35,069 nucleotides of DNA from a bacterium (GCA_030647415.1 JAUSKB010000010.1:1-35069); one strand, 5' to 3'. Shown: positions 15,003-23,639, counted from the stretch's first letter. Notes: a model not told the origin generated them from the letters alone. A program made the numbers and translations.

Positions 15003-15749
15003 CTACCCGAGCGTCACTAAACTCATGCCGCCATCGATGGTGAGAACCTCCCCACACACGGCGTCGTTCTTCACGAGGAAAACGATGCCTTCGGCGATCT
15101 CCTCCGGCTGGATCATCCGCTTGATGAGGTGATCCTTTCCTAGTTTCCTCTGCTCCGTGGCTCCGGGATTGCCCCACATCGCCGTCGCCACCCGGCCGGG
15201 GGCGACCGCATTCACGAGTATACACGGAGCGAGCGCCTTAGCCAGGTTCTTGGTGTAGCTCTCGAGGGCGGCCTTGAACGCAGCGTATGCGATTGCCTTG
15301 GGTCTCCCATGACCCAATCTCGCGTGCACGGAGGAGACGTTCACTATCTTGCCCGTTCGCATCAGCGGCAGAGCGTGTTTGGTCACTAACACGCAACTCA
15401 AGAAGTTGTTTCGGTAGATATTTTCGAACGCCTTGGTATTCGTCGGGCCGTCATGTTCGTCAAAGATGCCGGCGTTATTGACGAGGATATCCAGGTGCCT
15501 AAACTGCTTTTTGACTCTCCCGAGCATCGCCCGGACCTCCCTTTCTTTCGAAACATCCGCTTTCACGAGCATGTTCCTCCCGGAATGGCGGTTGCATTCT
15601 TTCAGCGTCGCCTGGGCGGACTTGAGGTCGGATTTGAAATTAATGACGACTGAATACCCCTCCTTCGCGAACGCGATCGCGGTCGCCCTGCCGATGCCCT
15701 TCGACGCGCCGGTGATTAGTGCGACCTTCCCAGGTAAATTATCTGCCAT
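15003..15749 (-). CDS. Short-chain dehydrogenase/reductase (FabG-like)
   Basis: This 248-aa NAD(P)-dependent oxidoreductase shows TGASKGIG (nucleotide-binding loop, residues 14-21), LVNNAGIF, VNVSSVHARLG with the catalytic Ser, YAAFK (Tyr and Lys of the catalytic triad) and the C-terminal IDGGMS. Length and motifs fit 3-oxoacyl-ACP reductase-type SDRs, but the substrate is not determinable. No Shine-Dalgarno is seen: TATACT ends 7 bases before the ATG, suggesting a leaderless transcript. It lies 27 bases downstream of the L,D-transpeptidase gene, so readthrough from it is possible. Confidence 0.92.
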   Translation of the reverse strand: MADNLPGKVALITGASKGIGRATAIAFAKEGYSVVINFKSDLKSAQATLKECNRHSGRNMLVKADVSKEREVRAMLGRVKKQFRHLDILVNNAGIFDEHDGPTNTKAFENIYRNNFLSCVLVTKHALPLMRTGKIVNVSSVHARLGHGRPKAIAYAAFKAALESYTKNLAKALAPCILVNAVAPGRVATAMWGNPGATEQRKLGKDHLIKRMIQPEEIAEGIVFLVKNDAVCGEVLTIDGGMSLVTLG

Positions 15750-15776
15750 AATCTTGAGTATATCCTTACTTTTTCA

Positions 15777-17150
15777 TTATACTCCTCCCGGAGTCGGCGA
15801 GGGTGTTCCTATGGCACCGGGAACCTTATCAAATAGGAACTCGATGGGGTTGTGGTAGCCGTAGGCTTGCGGGTACCCCGGCGTGTAGCCGTAGCAGTAC
15901 CGCGCCGAGCCATCCGTCCGGCGGCAGGCTTGCCCGTTCGAAGCCGTGCGAAGGCGGGCCTCCCCTCCCCTGGGGTTCTCCAAAACCGGTGCATCTTTGA
16001 TTTCGAAGTGGAGGTGCGTGTCGTTCGGGTAGGCGGTATCGCACCCATCCGGTCCGACTTTCCAATAATTCCGGCAGCCGTTCCCGCTGTTCCCCATCAC
16101 GCCCAACACGTCGCCAGCAAGGACGGCATACCCCGGAACGATTTCGGGCGCGATGGTGTCCAGATGCGCGTAGAGCGCATATCGGCGCACCGTTCCATCC
16201 ATGAATCCCATGACGACGGTGTTGCCGAGCCCATGGTCGCGCCCGTCGTTTTTCTGGACCAGCTCAATAGTGCCGTCCGCAATCGCATATACGCTCGGGT
16301 CCGCCTCGGCGGCAGTGTCCGGATTCAGCGCGAAGTCCGTGCCCGTGTGCGAGTAGTAGTCGTCGCGGAGTGTGTCGAGGGAGCCGCTGTTCGCATAGAA
16401 TGAGCGGTAGGGGTTTATGAAGCGCTGGCGAATCCAGGCGTTCGAGAGATTGACCGGCGCGTGAAATACTCCCTTCAGTGACAGGTCGGCGAAAGTCTTG
16501 TAGACAGCAATCTGGTCGCCCGTCTTCAGAAAGTCGTAGAGGGCCTTCGCCACCTCATCCGCGAACCGGAGACACCCGCCGGTGAACACGGACGAGACCG
16601 CCGTGCCGTCATCGTGGTACGGGATGCCGTGCATGAAGAAATCCTCGTAGTATTGGAGCGACCACGGCATCGTGACCGGGAAGAGTGACGAACGATGCTC
16701 GATGTGCTTCACGCCGATGCGGTAGTATCCGGTCGGCGCCTCGTACCACATACCCTCCGGTGCCTGGTAGCGCAACGGTTCTATTGCGACAATCTTCCCC
16801 TCATCGAATAGAAACGTTCTGCCTGCGGTGAGATCCACCTCGATGCCACGAGCCTCGGTCAGGCGCTTCGGGCGTGAGCATACGGCCGCACGGTCCGCCG
16901 GCGCAAGCGTTTCAGCGAAAGTTTGGTCGCAGCTACTTCCTAGAGGCGAGACCTCGGGGGCTCCTTGAGGTCTCGCCTCTTGCATTCCCCGAGGTTTTGC
17001 CTCTGGGAGGCGGATTGGTGTATTCGGGAAGGTCGGGAGCGGCAACGAGGCAGGCCGCGTCTCTTCGATATGAAAACGCGCAAAGATGCCGCCGGCAATG
17101 GCGATAGCAACGACACCGAAAGCGATGCAAATGAGATAGAAAAATTTCAT
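15777..17150 (-). CDS. L,D-transpeptidase (YkuD) fused to an M23 endopeptidase
   Basis: This 457-aa wall enzyme has an N-terminal membrane anchor (residues about 4-24). Residues about 95-225 are a YkuD domain with MHGIPYHDD and VFTGGCLRF carrying the catalytic Cys (about residue 193). Residues about 260-390 are an M23 metallopeptidase with HTGTDF (H-x-x-x-D) and HLHFE (H-x-H). One half makes 3-3 cross-links; the other cuts stem-peptide bridges. The segment EAKPRGMQEARPQGAPEVSPLG near residue 60 and PRGGEARLRTASNGQ near 400 look like in-frame repeat insertions. It lies just downstream of the other M23 gene. Confidence 0.88.
   Translation of the reverse strand: MKFFYLICIAFGVVAIAIAGGIFARFHIEETRPASLPLPTFPNTPIRLPEAKPRGMQEARPQGAPEVSPLGSSCDQTFAETLAPADRAAVCSRPKRLTEARGIEVDLTAGRTFLFDEGKIVAIEPLRYQAPEGMWYEAPTGYYRIGVKHIEHRSSLFPVTMPWSLQYYEDFFMHGIPYHDDGTAVSSVFTGGCLRFADEVAKALYDFLKTGDQIAVYKTFADLSLKGVFHAPVNLSNAWIRQRFINPYRSFYANSGSLDTLRDDYYSHTGTDFALNPDTAAEADPSVYAIADGTIELVQKNDGRDHGLGNTVVMGFMDGTVRRYALYAHLDTIAPEIVPGYAVLAGDVLGVMGNSGNGCRNYWKVGPDGCDTAYPNDTHLHFEIKDAPVLENPRGGEARLRTASNGQACRRTDGSARYCYGYTPGYPQAYGYHNPIEFLFDKVPGAIGTPSPTPGGV
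16942..16980. repeat. Palindromic repeat inside the L,D-transpeptidase gene
   Basis: AGAGGCGAGACCTC (16942-16955) and GAGGTCTCGCCTCT (16967-16980). The 13-base core GAGGCGAGACCTC and its complement recur in scpA at 30029-30072. In both proteins it encodes a PEVSP-containing peptide in a non-catalytic linker. Confidence 0.85.
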
Positions 17151-17156
17151 TCGGAC

Positions 17157-17210
17157 AGGTCTTTCAACTTCGCTCAGGGTAGACCCTTCGACTTTGTTCA
17201 GGGCAGGTAT
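17157..17210. repeat. Two tandem CCTGA-GTCGAAGG type repeats
   Basis: On the minus strand CCTGAACAAAGTCGAAGGG is followed by CCTGAGCGAAGTTGAAAG. The TGA of the first copy is the stop codon of the M23 gene. Related copies lie at 28497-28550 (scpB) and 29568-29590 (scpA). Confidence 0.7.
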
Positions 17211-18487
17211 TTCATCGGGTCAAGGTCCCCACCGACCGGCATCGGACCGCAACTTGACGGCTTCGTGCCCTCGGGGTAGCCCGGACGAGCCGCCGTGAGC
17301 GTTTGCGAGGCAAACACGGTGAAGTGGAGGTGGGGCCCGGTCGCATAGCCGGTCCTGCCAACGTACCCGACGACCTCCCCGCGCTCCACGCGGGTGCCAA
17401 CCTTCGCCTGAATCTTCGACAGGTGCCCATAGAGCGTGGTGAGCCCGTTCCCATGCTTCAACTCCACGAACTTGCCGTACGCCGCCTTCCGGCACCCGCG
17501 GTACGCGTCCTGGTCCCCCGCATTGATGACGATGCCGCTTTCGGCGGCGTACACCTCCGTACCGATGGGCGCGCCGAAATCCACGCCGTTGTGCCATTTG
17601 GATTTATAGGCGCGCTCGGCGAACGCGGTGGCGCCGTGTCCCTGCGTCAGCTTCGGATTCGCGACCGGATTAGCAAGCAATCCCCTCCCGACCGTGGGAA
17701 GCGTGTTCGGGTCAATCGTGCGCCGGAGCTCCTCTTCGATTTTGTTGATCTCAATGGAAATTTGGTCCTGGACTTTCTGGAGGTCCATCAGCTGCGCCGC
17801 GTACGCCTGCTCCCGGTTCTTCGTCGCTGTGATGAGCTGCTGTTTTCCCTCGCGTTCGCTCGCGATGATGGTCTTTCGGCTCGCGAGCGTCACCTGCTCC
17901 CGTTCCCGCGCCGTCTGTTTCTTCTCAAGGTTGGTTATCGATGTGGTGAGGTCCTGCTCCGCGACCCGGAGGTCCGAAATCGTCGACATGAGCTTTCCGG
18001 AAAGCACCGTCGCCTGCGCTGCGTCGGACACGCCATCTGAAAACCGTCCATGGCGAAGAAAAATAAGGAGCGGTTGCTCCTGCTCGGCTTCATGCAACCC
18101 GCGGATGAGCGCTCCGAGCGCCTCGCGGTGCGCCGTAACGAGCTCCCGTTGATCTGCAATCGTACCCGTAAGGCCCTCGATCTCATCCGCGAGCTGTGCC
18201 TGCGTCAATTCGTTCTCCTTGATTGCGTAGGTGAGCTCGGTGACGGTACGGTCGATGACCTTCAGGTCGCGCCCGAGTGTCTGCCCCGACTGCGTCAACT
18301 CGTCAATCTCACGCTGTACCGCCTCCTTTTTCGCCTGGATGTCGGCAAGCTCCTTCGCTTTTGCGTCAATACTTCCCTTGAGGTCCACCGGTGTTGGTAT
18401 CGCCGCAGTGACCGCAATCCAACCCGCAAAAAATATTGCCATACAGAGGCCGGCTGATGCGACACGTTCTGTAAATATTCGTCTCAT
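17198..18487 (-). CDS. EnvC-like coiled-coil M23 murein hydrolase or hydrolase activator
   Basis: This 429-aa protein has an N-terminal signal or anchor (about residues 10-30) and a long coiled coil (about 38-255, Glu/Lys/Gln-rich). The C-terminal M23 domain has HNGVDFGAPIG with the first His and Asp (about residue 299), LYGHLSKIQ and GPHLHFTVF (H-x-H). All metal ligands appear present, so it may be an active endopeptidase rather than a degenerate activator. Its ATG overlaps the gltX stop (ATGA), so the two are translationally coupled. Its stop codon lies in a dispersed repeat. It likely acts in septal wall splitting. Confidence 0.9.
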   Translation of the reverse strand: MRRIFTERVASAGLCMAIFFAGWIAVTAAIPTPVDLKGSIDAKAKELADIQAKKEAVQREIDELTQSGQTLGRDLKVIDRTVTELTYAIKENELTQAQLADEIEGLTGTIADQRELVTAHREALGALIRGLHEAEQEQPLLIFLRHGRFSDGVSDAAQATVLSGKLMSTISDLRVAEQDLTTSITNLEKKQTAREREQVTLASRKTIIASEREGKQQLITATKNREQAYAAQLMDLQKVQDQISIEINKIEEELRRTIDPNTLPTVGRGLLANPVANPKLTQGHGATAFAERAYKSKWHNGVDFGAPIGTEVYAAESGIVINAGDQDAYRGCRKAAYGKFVELKHGNGLTTLYGHLSKIQAKVGTRVERGEVVGYVGRTGYATGPHLHFTVFASQTLTAARPGYPEGTKPSSCGPMPVGGDLDPMKYLP

Positions 18488-19896
18488 GCACGTATGCGAT
18501 CGAGCGCGGCGGAAAGCCGGCGTATGGTCTCATCCGCCCCGAACACCTCGGCAAGCTCGCTCGGCCCTGGCGACGCTCCCTGTCCCGACAGCGCCACGCG
18601 GAACGGCCACAACACCTCCCCGCGGCCCCGCGCCGCGATGACCGGTTCCAGGGCCGCATCTACCGCGGCGCGGGTGAAGGCGTTCGGTGAAACGTTTCGG
18701 AGCGCCTCACGGACCGCGGCAAGGTTCTCGCGGATGACGGCGACCGGCGTTTGTTTCCAAACCAAGAGTGCAGGGTCGTACGACGGGAGGGTGAAGTAAA
18801 ATGACGCCCGCTCGGTGAACTCCCCGAGCCGCTTTAGGCGCTCCCGTTCCACCGCGACCACCCGGTAGAGGAATTCGCCATCCGCCTGCCACGCGGGCGG
18901 CGTGAGCGGCATGAGGTGCTCCGTGAGCGCCTCCACCGAGAGCGTCCGGATGTAGACGCCATTCATCCACTCGAGCTTCTTCGGATTGAATACGGCGCCG
19001 CCCTTCTGGACGCGCTCCAACGTGAACTCGCGGACCAGCGCATCAAGGTCGAGGATTTCTTGGTCGTGCACGGGGTGCCAGCCGAGCAGTGCAAGGAAGT
19101 TCCGCATCGCTTCCGGAAGGTACCCCGCGCGGCGGTAATCCATGAGCGACCCGGAGAGGAATCGCTTCGAGAGTTTCTTCCGGTCGGGTCCCAGAATGAG
19201 CGGCAGGTGGGCGTACGCGGGATGTGGTAGGTCGAGCGCCTGGTGGATAGCGAGCTGCTTCGGCGTATTCGAGATGTGGTCCTCGCCGCGGATGACCATG
19301 GAAATGCCGCTCTCGTAGTCATCCACGACGGCGGCAAAGTTGTAGAGCGGGGCGCGAAACCCCTTCGCGATGATGATATCCCCGGTGAGCGCGGCGTCGA
19401 ACGAGACGCGGCCGCGGATGAGGTCGGTGAACGTGAACAAGGCGTCCGGCATACGAAGCCGGATGACGGCCGGGTCGTGGGCGGCGAGCCGCCGGGCCGC
19501 TTCGGCTGGCGCGAGCGTCCGGCACCGACCGACGTACTTCGGCATGAGCCCCTGGGAGAGCTGCGCCGCATAGTCGGCGTCGAGCTCCTCCTTTGTGCAG
19601 AAACAGAAATATGCCCGGTCCGACTCGATGAGCTTCTGCAGGTACCGCTCATAGACCTCGGTCCGCTCGCTCTGCCGGACGATTGGACCGTCCCACGCGA
19701 GCCCCAGCCACTTGAGCCCCTCAAGGATTTCCATCTCGTACCTCGCCTCGGAACGCTCCGTGTCTGTATCCTCGATGCGCAGGAGGAACTCCCCTCCCGT
19801 ATGACGGGCGTAGAGCCAGTTGTAGAGCGCTGTCCGGACGTTCCCAATGCTTATGGGCCCCGTCGGCGAGGGGGCAAAACGGACGCGAATTCCCAT
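18484..19896 (-). CDS. gltX: Glutamyl-tRNA synthetase
   Basis: This 470-aa class I synthetase charges tRNA-Glu. It shows FAPSPTG, the LLRIEDTDTERS motif, NFAAVVDDYESGISMVIRGEDHI, and KLSKR as the KMSKS loop (about residue 242), followed by an anticodon-binding helical domain. The HIGH motif reads SIGN, because the codon for the first residue is AGC, so the usual His is Ser. Length is typical. In genomes with few synthetases it often also charges tRNA-Gln for later amidation. No Shine-Dalgarno is seen; TAGAAT ends 7 bases before the ATG. Confidence 0.95.
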   Translation of the reverse strand: MGIRVRFAPSPTGPISIGNVRTALYNWLYARHTGGEFLLRIEDTDTERSEARYEMEILEGLKWLGLAWDGPIVRQSERTEVYERYLQKLIESDRAYFCFCTKEELDADYAAQLSQGLMPKYVGRCRTLAPAEAARRLAAHDPAVIRLRMPDALFTFTDLIRGRVSFDAALTGDIIIAKGFRAPLYNFAAVVDDYESGISMVIRGEDHISNTPKQLAIHQALDLPHPAYAHLPLILGPDRKKLSKRFLSGSLMDYRRAGYLPEAMRNFLALLGWHPVHDQEILDLDALVREFTLERVQKGGAVFNPKKLEWMNGVYIRTLSVEALTEHLMPLTPPAWQADGEFLYRVVAVERERLKRLGEFTERASFYFTLPSYDPALLVWKQTPVAVIRENLAAVREALRNVSPNAFTRAAVDAALEPVIAARGRGEVLWPFRVALSGQGASPGPSELAEVFGADETIRRLSAALDRIRA

Positions 19897-19933
19897 GTCC
19901 CCTATTCTACCCTGTTGGGATGCACTCTCACAC

Positions 19934-19963
19934 TTGACAAAATTTATGTATTTTTGTTATAAT
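19934..19963 (+). promoter_or_regulatory. Strong promoter for the 212-aa gene
   Basis: TTGACA (19934-19939), 18-base spacer and TATAAT (19958-19963). The leader is about 110 bases and contains a TCGCA-ATCC-TGCGA hairpin (19973-19986) and a repeated CGCAATCCTG (19974 and 20037). Confidence 0.8.
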
Positions 19964-20080
19964 GTGCACAGCGTCGCAATCCTGCGATGACTTCAAAAAC
20001 AGTTGACCCGGAACGGATGGGTGGAGCAAACCCGACGCAATCCTGGCGACAATAATATCATCAAAAACACAGGAGGAAGT

Positions 20081-20719
20081 ATGTCAGTGCATGTATATTT
20101 CAAGGAAACCGTGCGTACTTTGCCCGGTTTCACAAGTAAGCCCTATAAGGACGGGTCGGGAAACAGGTTGAGCATCAACGACCTAACTCTGTATGGCAGT
20201 GATGGTCGTTTGCATGCGTCGCTTGGAAGCGAAAACGACGAAATTCCTGAATCGTTGATGGAGTATGTTGTTGGGTTCTCGCTTCATGAAACAGTAGTAA
20301 AAACCGGGACCCGCGAGGCGGGAATTTACAAACATGAAACTGCCGAGGCGGAGGTCGAATTCTCTCAATATGATGCAAGGCGGGAATCGTACATCGTGAA
20401 GATTACTGGCGAGAAGATGGGGGATGTCCGTGAGTTGTTCCACAAAATCAAAGCCGGCTCGGTCCGACCGGACGAGAGTTACGAGGGCGAGCAGCTCGGG
20501 CTCTCCCGCAAGGAACTTGAGGTGGTGCTGGAGCGAGTCACTGCAGAGCTGGAGCAAATTACCGCCCAGCAAGACTCCCTTGCTAAACTTGCGAGGAATG
20601 ATAACGCTCTCCGCGTGTTAGCCCTTGAACTGCGTTCGGGTTTCCCGTTCTGCAAAAAGGAATCCGTCGCAATCAAAATATTGGATATCCTCAATGGCGT
20701 AACAAGAATCCGACTTTGA
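20081..20719 (+). CDS. 212-aa protein of unknown function
   Basis: The ATG at 20081 follows AGGAGGA by 3-4 bases; the frame open upstream (from 20003) has no ribosome site. The first 110 residues look beta-rich and soluble. Residues about 140-180 form a Glu/Leu-rich coiled coil (LSRKELEVVLERVTAELEQ). No signal peptide, membrane segment or catalytic motif is seen. It is monocistronic, with a consensus promoter and its own terminator. Like the other plus-strand genes here it contrasts with the surrounding minus-strand housekeeping genes. Confidence 0.75.
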   Translation: MSVHVYFKETVRTLPGFTSKPYKDGSGNRLSINDLTLYGSDGRLHASLGSENDEIPESLMEYVVGFSLHETVVKTGTREAGIYKHETAEAEVEFSQYDARRESYIVKITGEKMGDVRELFHKIKAGSVRPDESYEGEQLGLSRKELEVVLERVTAELEQITAQQDSLAKLARNDNALRVLALELRSGFPFCKKESVAIKILDILNGVTRIRL

Positions 20720-20757
20720 GATGTCTTGATATTAACCGAGCCTGACCGGATAAACAG

Positions 20758-20792
20758 GCAGCCCAACCAACAAGGTTGGGCTTCTGCTTTTC
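20758..20792 (+). terminator. Terminator of the 212-aa gene
   Basis: GCCCAACC (20761-20768), loop AACAA, GGTTGGGC (20774-20781), then a T-rich tail. Confidence 0.88.
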
Positions 20793-20847
20793 ATATAGTG
20801 CACACACGTGGCGCCTCTGCTATTTAAATTACAAAATGAATATTACC

Positions 20848-20887
20848 CCGTGTCAGGTGGTATGACATGTCATACCACCTGACACGG
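20848..20887. repeat. Perfect 40-bp palindrome sharing a core with 32611-32638
   Basis: Two exact 20-base halves (centre TATGACA/TGTCATA). The inner AGGTGGTATGAC and GTCATACCACCT are identical to the palindrome at 32611-32638. Both lie shortly after a terminator. Confidence 0.9.
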
Positions 20888-20917
20888 TCAAAAAAATGTT
20901 GTGTCGTACTATGCGGG

Positions 20918-21013
20918 TCATGAGACTCCCGGGAAGCCCACAAGGCGCAACAATTCCTCTGCAATGACCTCTGCGGCGGCCAGGCGGACGAACGGCTGGA
21001 CCGCGGCGGCGAG
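20918..21013 (-). pseudogene. Displaced 3' end of murG
   Basis: Bases 20943-21013 match 22506-22576 of the intact murG gene with 3 mismatches in 71. In the murG frame it reads QPFVRLAAAEVIAEELLRL and then a different ending, VGFPGVS, with a TGA at 20918. The intact gene ends AKFPS. So this is an alternative murG terminus in the same orientation, 1.56 kb from the working one, and it lacks the rest of the gene. Confidence 0.85.
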
Positions 21014-21090
21014 GGGGCAAATCCCGGACTCGTACCATACGAATTCTATTATACCGCGATTTTCAGCCACTTCTAGCTACGAAAAACAGA

Positions 21091-21119
21091 TTGACAGATT
21101 TTCACATGTGTGCTACAAA
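21091..21119 (+). promoter_or_regulatory. Promoter of the 404-aa membrane-protein gene
   Basis: TTGACA (21091-21096), 17-base spacer, TACAAA (21114-21119), about 50 bases before the start. Confidence 0.65.
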
Positions 21120-21168
21120 TACACTAGCGTTTTCACCTAATTTCAAAAACATAAATAAAGGAGCATTT

Positions 21169-22383
21169 ATGGAACGATCAGTTTTTGCTGACGTCGAGAT
21201 GATTGTTCTCAAAGAGGGCAGGACTCGGCAAAACGCGCTGTCCCAGCGGATTGAAGAGACAGAGACGGCGATTGTGGAGGAGGGGCAGCGCAAACCCAAA
21301 GTGGTCAGGGAAATCACGACGTTCTTTGGCTTCGAGCGCGAAATCGAACGTCAAGCGAGCGTTCCAAGTCGCGTTGCCTCGCTTGCCGTTGAGAAGGAGG
21401 GGTTCAAAAAATCCCTCGATAGCTATTCCATATTCTCGACCGAGCGACTCGCGTTCCTGCAGTCGCTCACCGAGAAGGGAATCCAGCCGATCGCGGTTCT
21501 CCCGCGAGCGCTCTGGAACGAGCTTATGCGAGAGTTTGGGCTCATTCGCTTCGAACACGTCGACAAGGACGGGAAGACGGGCGTGAATCTAGTAGCACCG
21601 GAATTCCTGGTTGCGCTGGTGAGAGCGATTTTGGGTGCTGGATTCGTAACAGGCGTTCTCGCGCTCGTTGCGTCATTCCTCATAGCGATACCCATCACCG
21701 CAGTTTCCCTACTTTTCACTGGAGTCGCCGCGCTCATCCTTTTCGAAGAGTACGCGCAGGTAAGGTTCCGCCTACCCGACGGTCTGGCGTGGTTTACTGC
21801 CTTGTTCGCGAGCGCAGCTACGGTGAGTATTGGTATGAGCCGCAACTGTTCTAATGGTGAGTTAGTTGTGGTGGGCATTGTAGGAGGTTTTGTCCTAATT
21901 CTTCTATCCTATCTCCTGATGACCTTGTTCTTTCTATTTGGAAAAAAACCAGGAGATTACAAGGAGGGGTTTGCACCACAAATAATCGAAGCGGCGTTCC
22001 GCGTGGCGCGATGGAAGATGTTTTCCCTCCGCTCACATGCAAAGCAGGTCCGATTCCTCTGGCCGGACAGCGCCGATACAAACGGCGCCGACAAGGTGAC
22101 GGTCCGATTCCCAAAGGCGCCGAAGGGATTCGTTGACACGCTCGTAAAATTGCAGGAGGGCGGCCAACAACCCATGATCGCGGCAGTGCCGGAAGCCGTC
22201 ATGTTCAATAGTGAGGAGGCGAAGTGCGCGCTTGATGAGCAGACTCACCGACTCTTCGCAGACCCGATTCTTTTCACTGCAGATAAAAAATGGGTCGCAG
22301 TAGTCGCGCAGTTTGGCGACTTCCCGCGTGAGCAGGAAGTCGTGGCATGGGTGAAGCAGAATTTCAATCTCTGCTTCAACTAG
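21169..22383 (+). CDS. 404-aa membrane protein of unknown function
   Basis: The ATG at 21169 has AAAGGAG 7 bases upstream. Residues 1-140 are hydrophilic and helical. Residues about 145-265 hold four hydrophobic segments (LVRAILGAGFVTGVLALVAS; IPITAVSLLFTGVAALILF; WFTALFASAATVSIGM; LVVVGIVGGFVLILLSYLL). The last 130 residues are soluble, with a WPDSAD segment. No family is recognised. It has its own promoter and terminator and is the only gene between the two copies of the murG 3' end, so it looks like cargo of an inserted block. Confidence 0.8.
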   Translation: MERSVFADVEMIVLKEGRTRQNALSQRIEETETAIVEEGQRKPKVVREITTFFGFEREIERQASVPSRVASLAVEKEGFKKSLDSYSIFSTERLAFLQSLTEKGIQPIAVLPRALWNELMREFGLIRFEHVDKDGKTGVNLVAPEFLVALVRAILGAGFVTGVLALVASFLIAIPITAVSLLFTGVAALILFEEYAQVRFRLPDGLAWFTALFASAATVSIGMSRNCSNGELVVVGIVGGFVLILLSYLLMTLFFLFGKKPGDYKEGFAPQIIEAAFRVARWKMFSLRSHAKQVRFLWPDSADTNGADKVTVRFPKAPKGFVDTLVKLQEGGQQPMIAAVPEAVMFNSEEAKCALDEQTHRLFADPILFTADKKWVAVVAQFGDFPREQEVVAWVKQNFNLCFN

Positions 22384-22390
22384 AACAGAA

Positions 22391-22419
22391 CGCCTCGCAA
22401 GATTGCGGGGCGTTTTTTT
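22391..22419 (+). terminator. Terminator of the 404-aa gene
   Basis: CGCCTCGCAA pairs with TTGCGGGGCG (one G-T pair), followed by seven T. Confidence 0.9.
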
Positions 22420-22423
22420 GTTC

Positions 22424-22487
22424 AATCTCACGACGTGGCACGTCGTGAGATTTTCTAAAATGTTCGATTTCGTAAATCGAACATTTT
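22424..22487. repeat. Two tandem 14-bp hairpins at the murG 3' end
   Basis: AATCTCACGACGTG-G-CACGTCGTGAGATT (22424-22452) and AAAATGTTCGATTT-CGT-AAATCGAACATTTT (22457-22487). The second overlaps the murG stop codon by one base. They may terminate murG transcription, but there is no long T-tract on the minus strand. Confidence 0.85.
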
Positions 22488-23629
22488 TAGCTCGGGAACT
22501 TCGCGAGGCGCAACAATTCCTCTGCAATGACCTCTGCGGCGGCCGGACGAACGAACGGCTGGACCGCGGCGGCGACGTCAGCAGGCCGCTGTCCGATAGC
22601 GATGAGGCGCAGGAGCTCCTCGCGCACGATGTGCCCCGTCAGATTCCCCTCCTCCACCACGGTGGCCGCCCCGGTCTCCGCGTAGGCGTAGGCATTGCGC
22701 CGCTGATGGTCACCGGCAGACCCGGAAAGCGGCACGAGGAGCACCGGCCGTGCGAAGAGCGCACATTCGGTGATAGTGCTCGACCCGGCCCGCGAGAACA
22801 CCACGTCCGCCGCGGCGAGTGCGCGCCGCATCTCGCCCACATCGAGAAACCCCGCCGTTCGGTACCGATGGTGCAGTGCCGCCGGGAGCTGGTCCAGAAA
22901 CGTTGGGGCGCTATTTTCCACCTCCGCACTATTCGCCGGTCCGGTCTGGTGGTAAATCTGGAATGCGGGAAGAAGCGCCGCGAGGTTTTCGAGAATAAAC
23001 GTGTTTAGCCGGACCGCACCCTGCGAACCGCCGAGCACAAGGACGAGCGGCACGTCCGGGTCGAACCCGAGGGCTCGCTTCGCGCCGCCCGAGGTCTCAC
23101 GTTCGGCACGCAGGCCTGACCGGACCGGCGTGCCGACCAGCGCGGTTCGCTCGCTCGGGAAGTAGCGTGCGGAAAACGGGAAGGTGATGCCGATACGGGC
23201 GGCGAACGGCGCGGAAAGCCGGTTGGTGAGCCCCGGCACCGCATCCGATTCATGGATCATGACCGGGATACGGTAGAAGCGGGCGGCAAGGACCACCGGC
23301 AATGCTCCGGGCCCCCCTTTCGAAAAGACCGCGTCCGGCATGACCGCGTAAAACACCACGAGCGCCTGAAGGAGACCAAGGATGAATTTCGGGATGTCCA
23401 CCAGATTCTGGAGCGAGAAATAGCGCCGAAATTTGCTCCCGAGTATCAGATGCACGTCAATCTTACGGGCGCGAAACTCATCCACGCCGAGGCCGGGGGG
23501 GGCGATGTACGCGAGTCGCACCGCACCGCCCGAACGCCGGGCGAGCTCGTCCGCGACCGCAAGGAGCGGGTAGAGGTGTCCCCCGCTCCCGCCCCCAGCC
23601 AACGCAATGATGATTGGTTCCCGTCGCAT
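22487..23629 (-). CDS. murG: UDP-GlcNAc:undecaprenyl-PP-MurNAc-pentapeptide GlcNAc transferase
   Basis: This 380-aa GT28 enzyme turns lipid I into lipid II at the inner face of the membrane. It begins MRREPIIIALAGGGSGGHLYP with the donor/acceptor-loop GGGSGGH. It has DAVFSKGGPGALPVVLAA and IPVMIHESDAVPGLTNR, LVLGGSQGA at the start of the C-terminal domain, and SRAGSSTITECALFARPVLLVPL with the UDP-binding region. The start at 23629 lies 10 bases after the ftsW stop; a longer frame would overlap ftsW. Its 3' end is duplicated at 20918-21013. Confidence 0.96.
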   Translation of the reverse strand: MRREPIIIALAGGGSGGHLYPLLAVADELARRSGGAVRLAYIAPPGLGVDEFRARKIDVHLILGSKFRRYFSLQNLVDIPKFILGLLQALVVFYAVMPDAVFSKGGPGALPVVLAARFYRIPVMIHESDAVPGLTNRLSAPFAARIGITFPFSARYFPSERTALVGTPVRSGLRAERETSGGAKRALGFDPDVPLVLVLGGSQGAVRLNTFILENLAALLPAFQIYHQTGPANSAEVENSAPTFLDQLPAALHHRYRTAGFLDVGEMRRALAAADVVFSRAGSSTITECALFARPVLLVPLSGSAGDHQRRNAYAYAETGAATVVEEGNLTGHIVREELLRLIAIGQRPADVAAAVQPFVRPAAAEVIAEELLRLAKFPS

Positions 23630-23639
23630 GAACGTGTCG

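Noticed and set aside
16965-17279. 104-aa plus-strand ORF with FDFAQG-type peptides
   Set aside because: It is antisense to two wall genes and its sequence is a translation of dispersed repeats.
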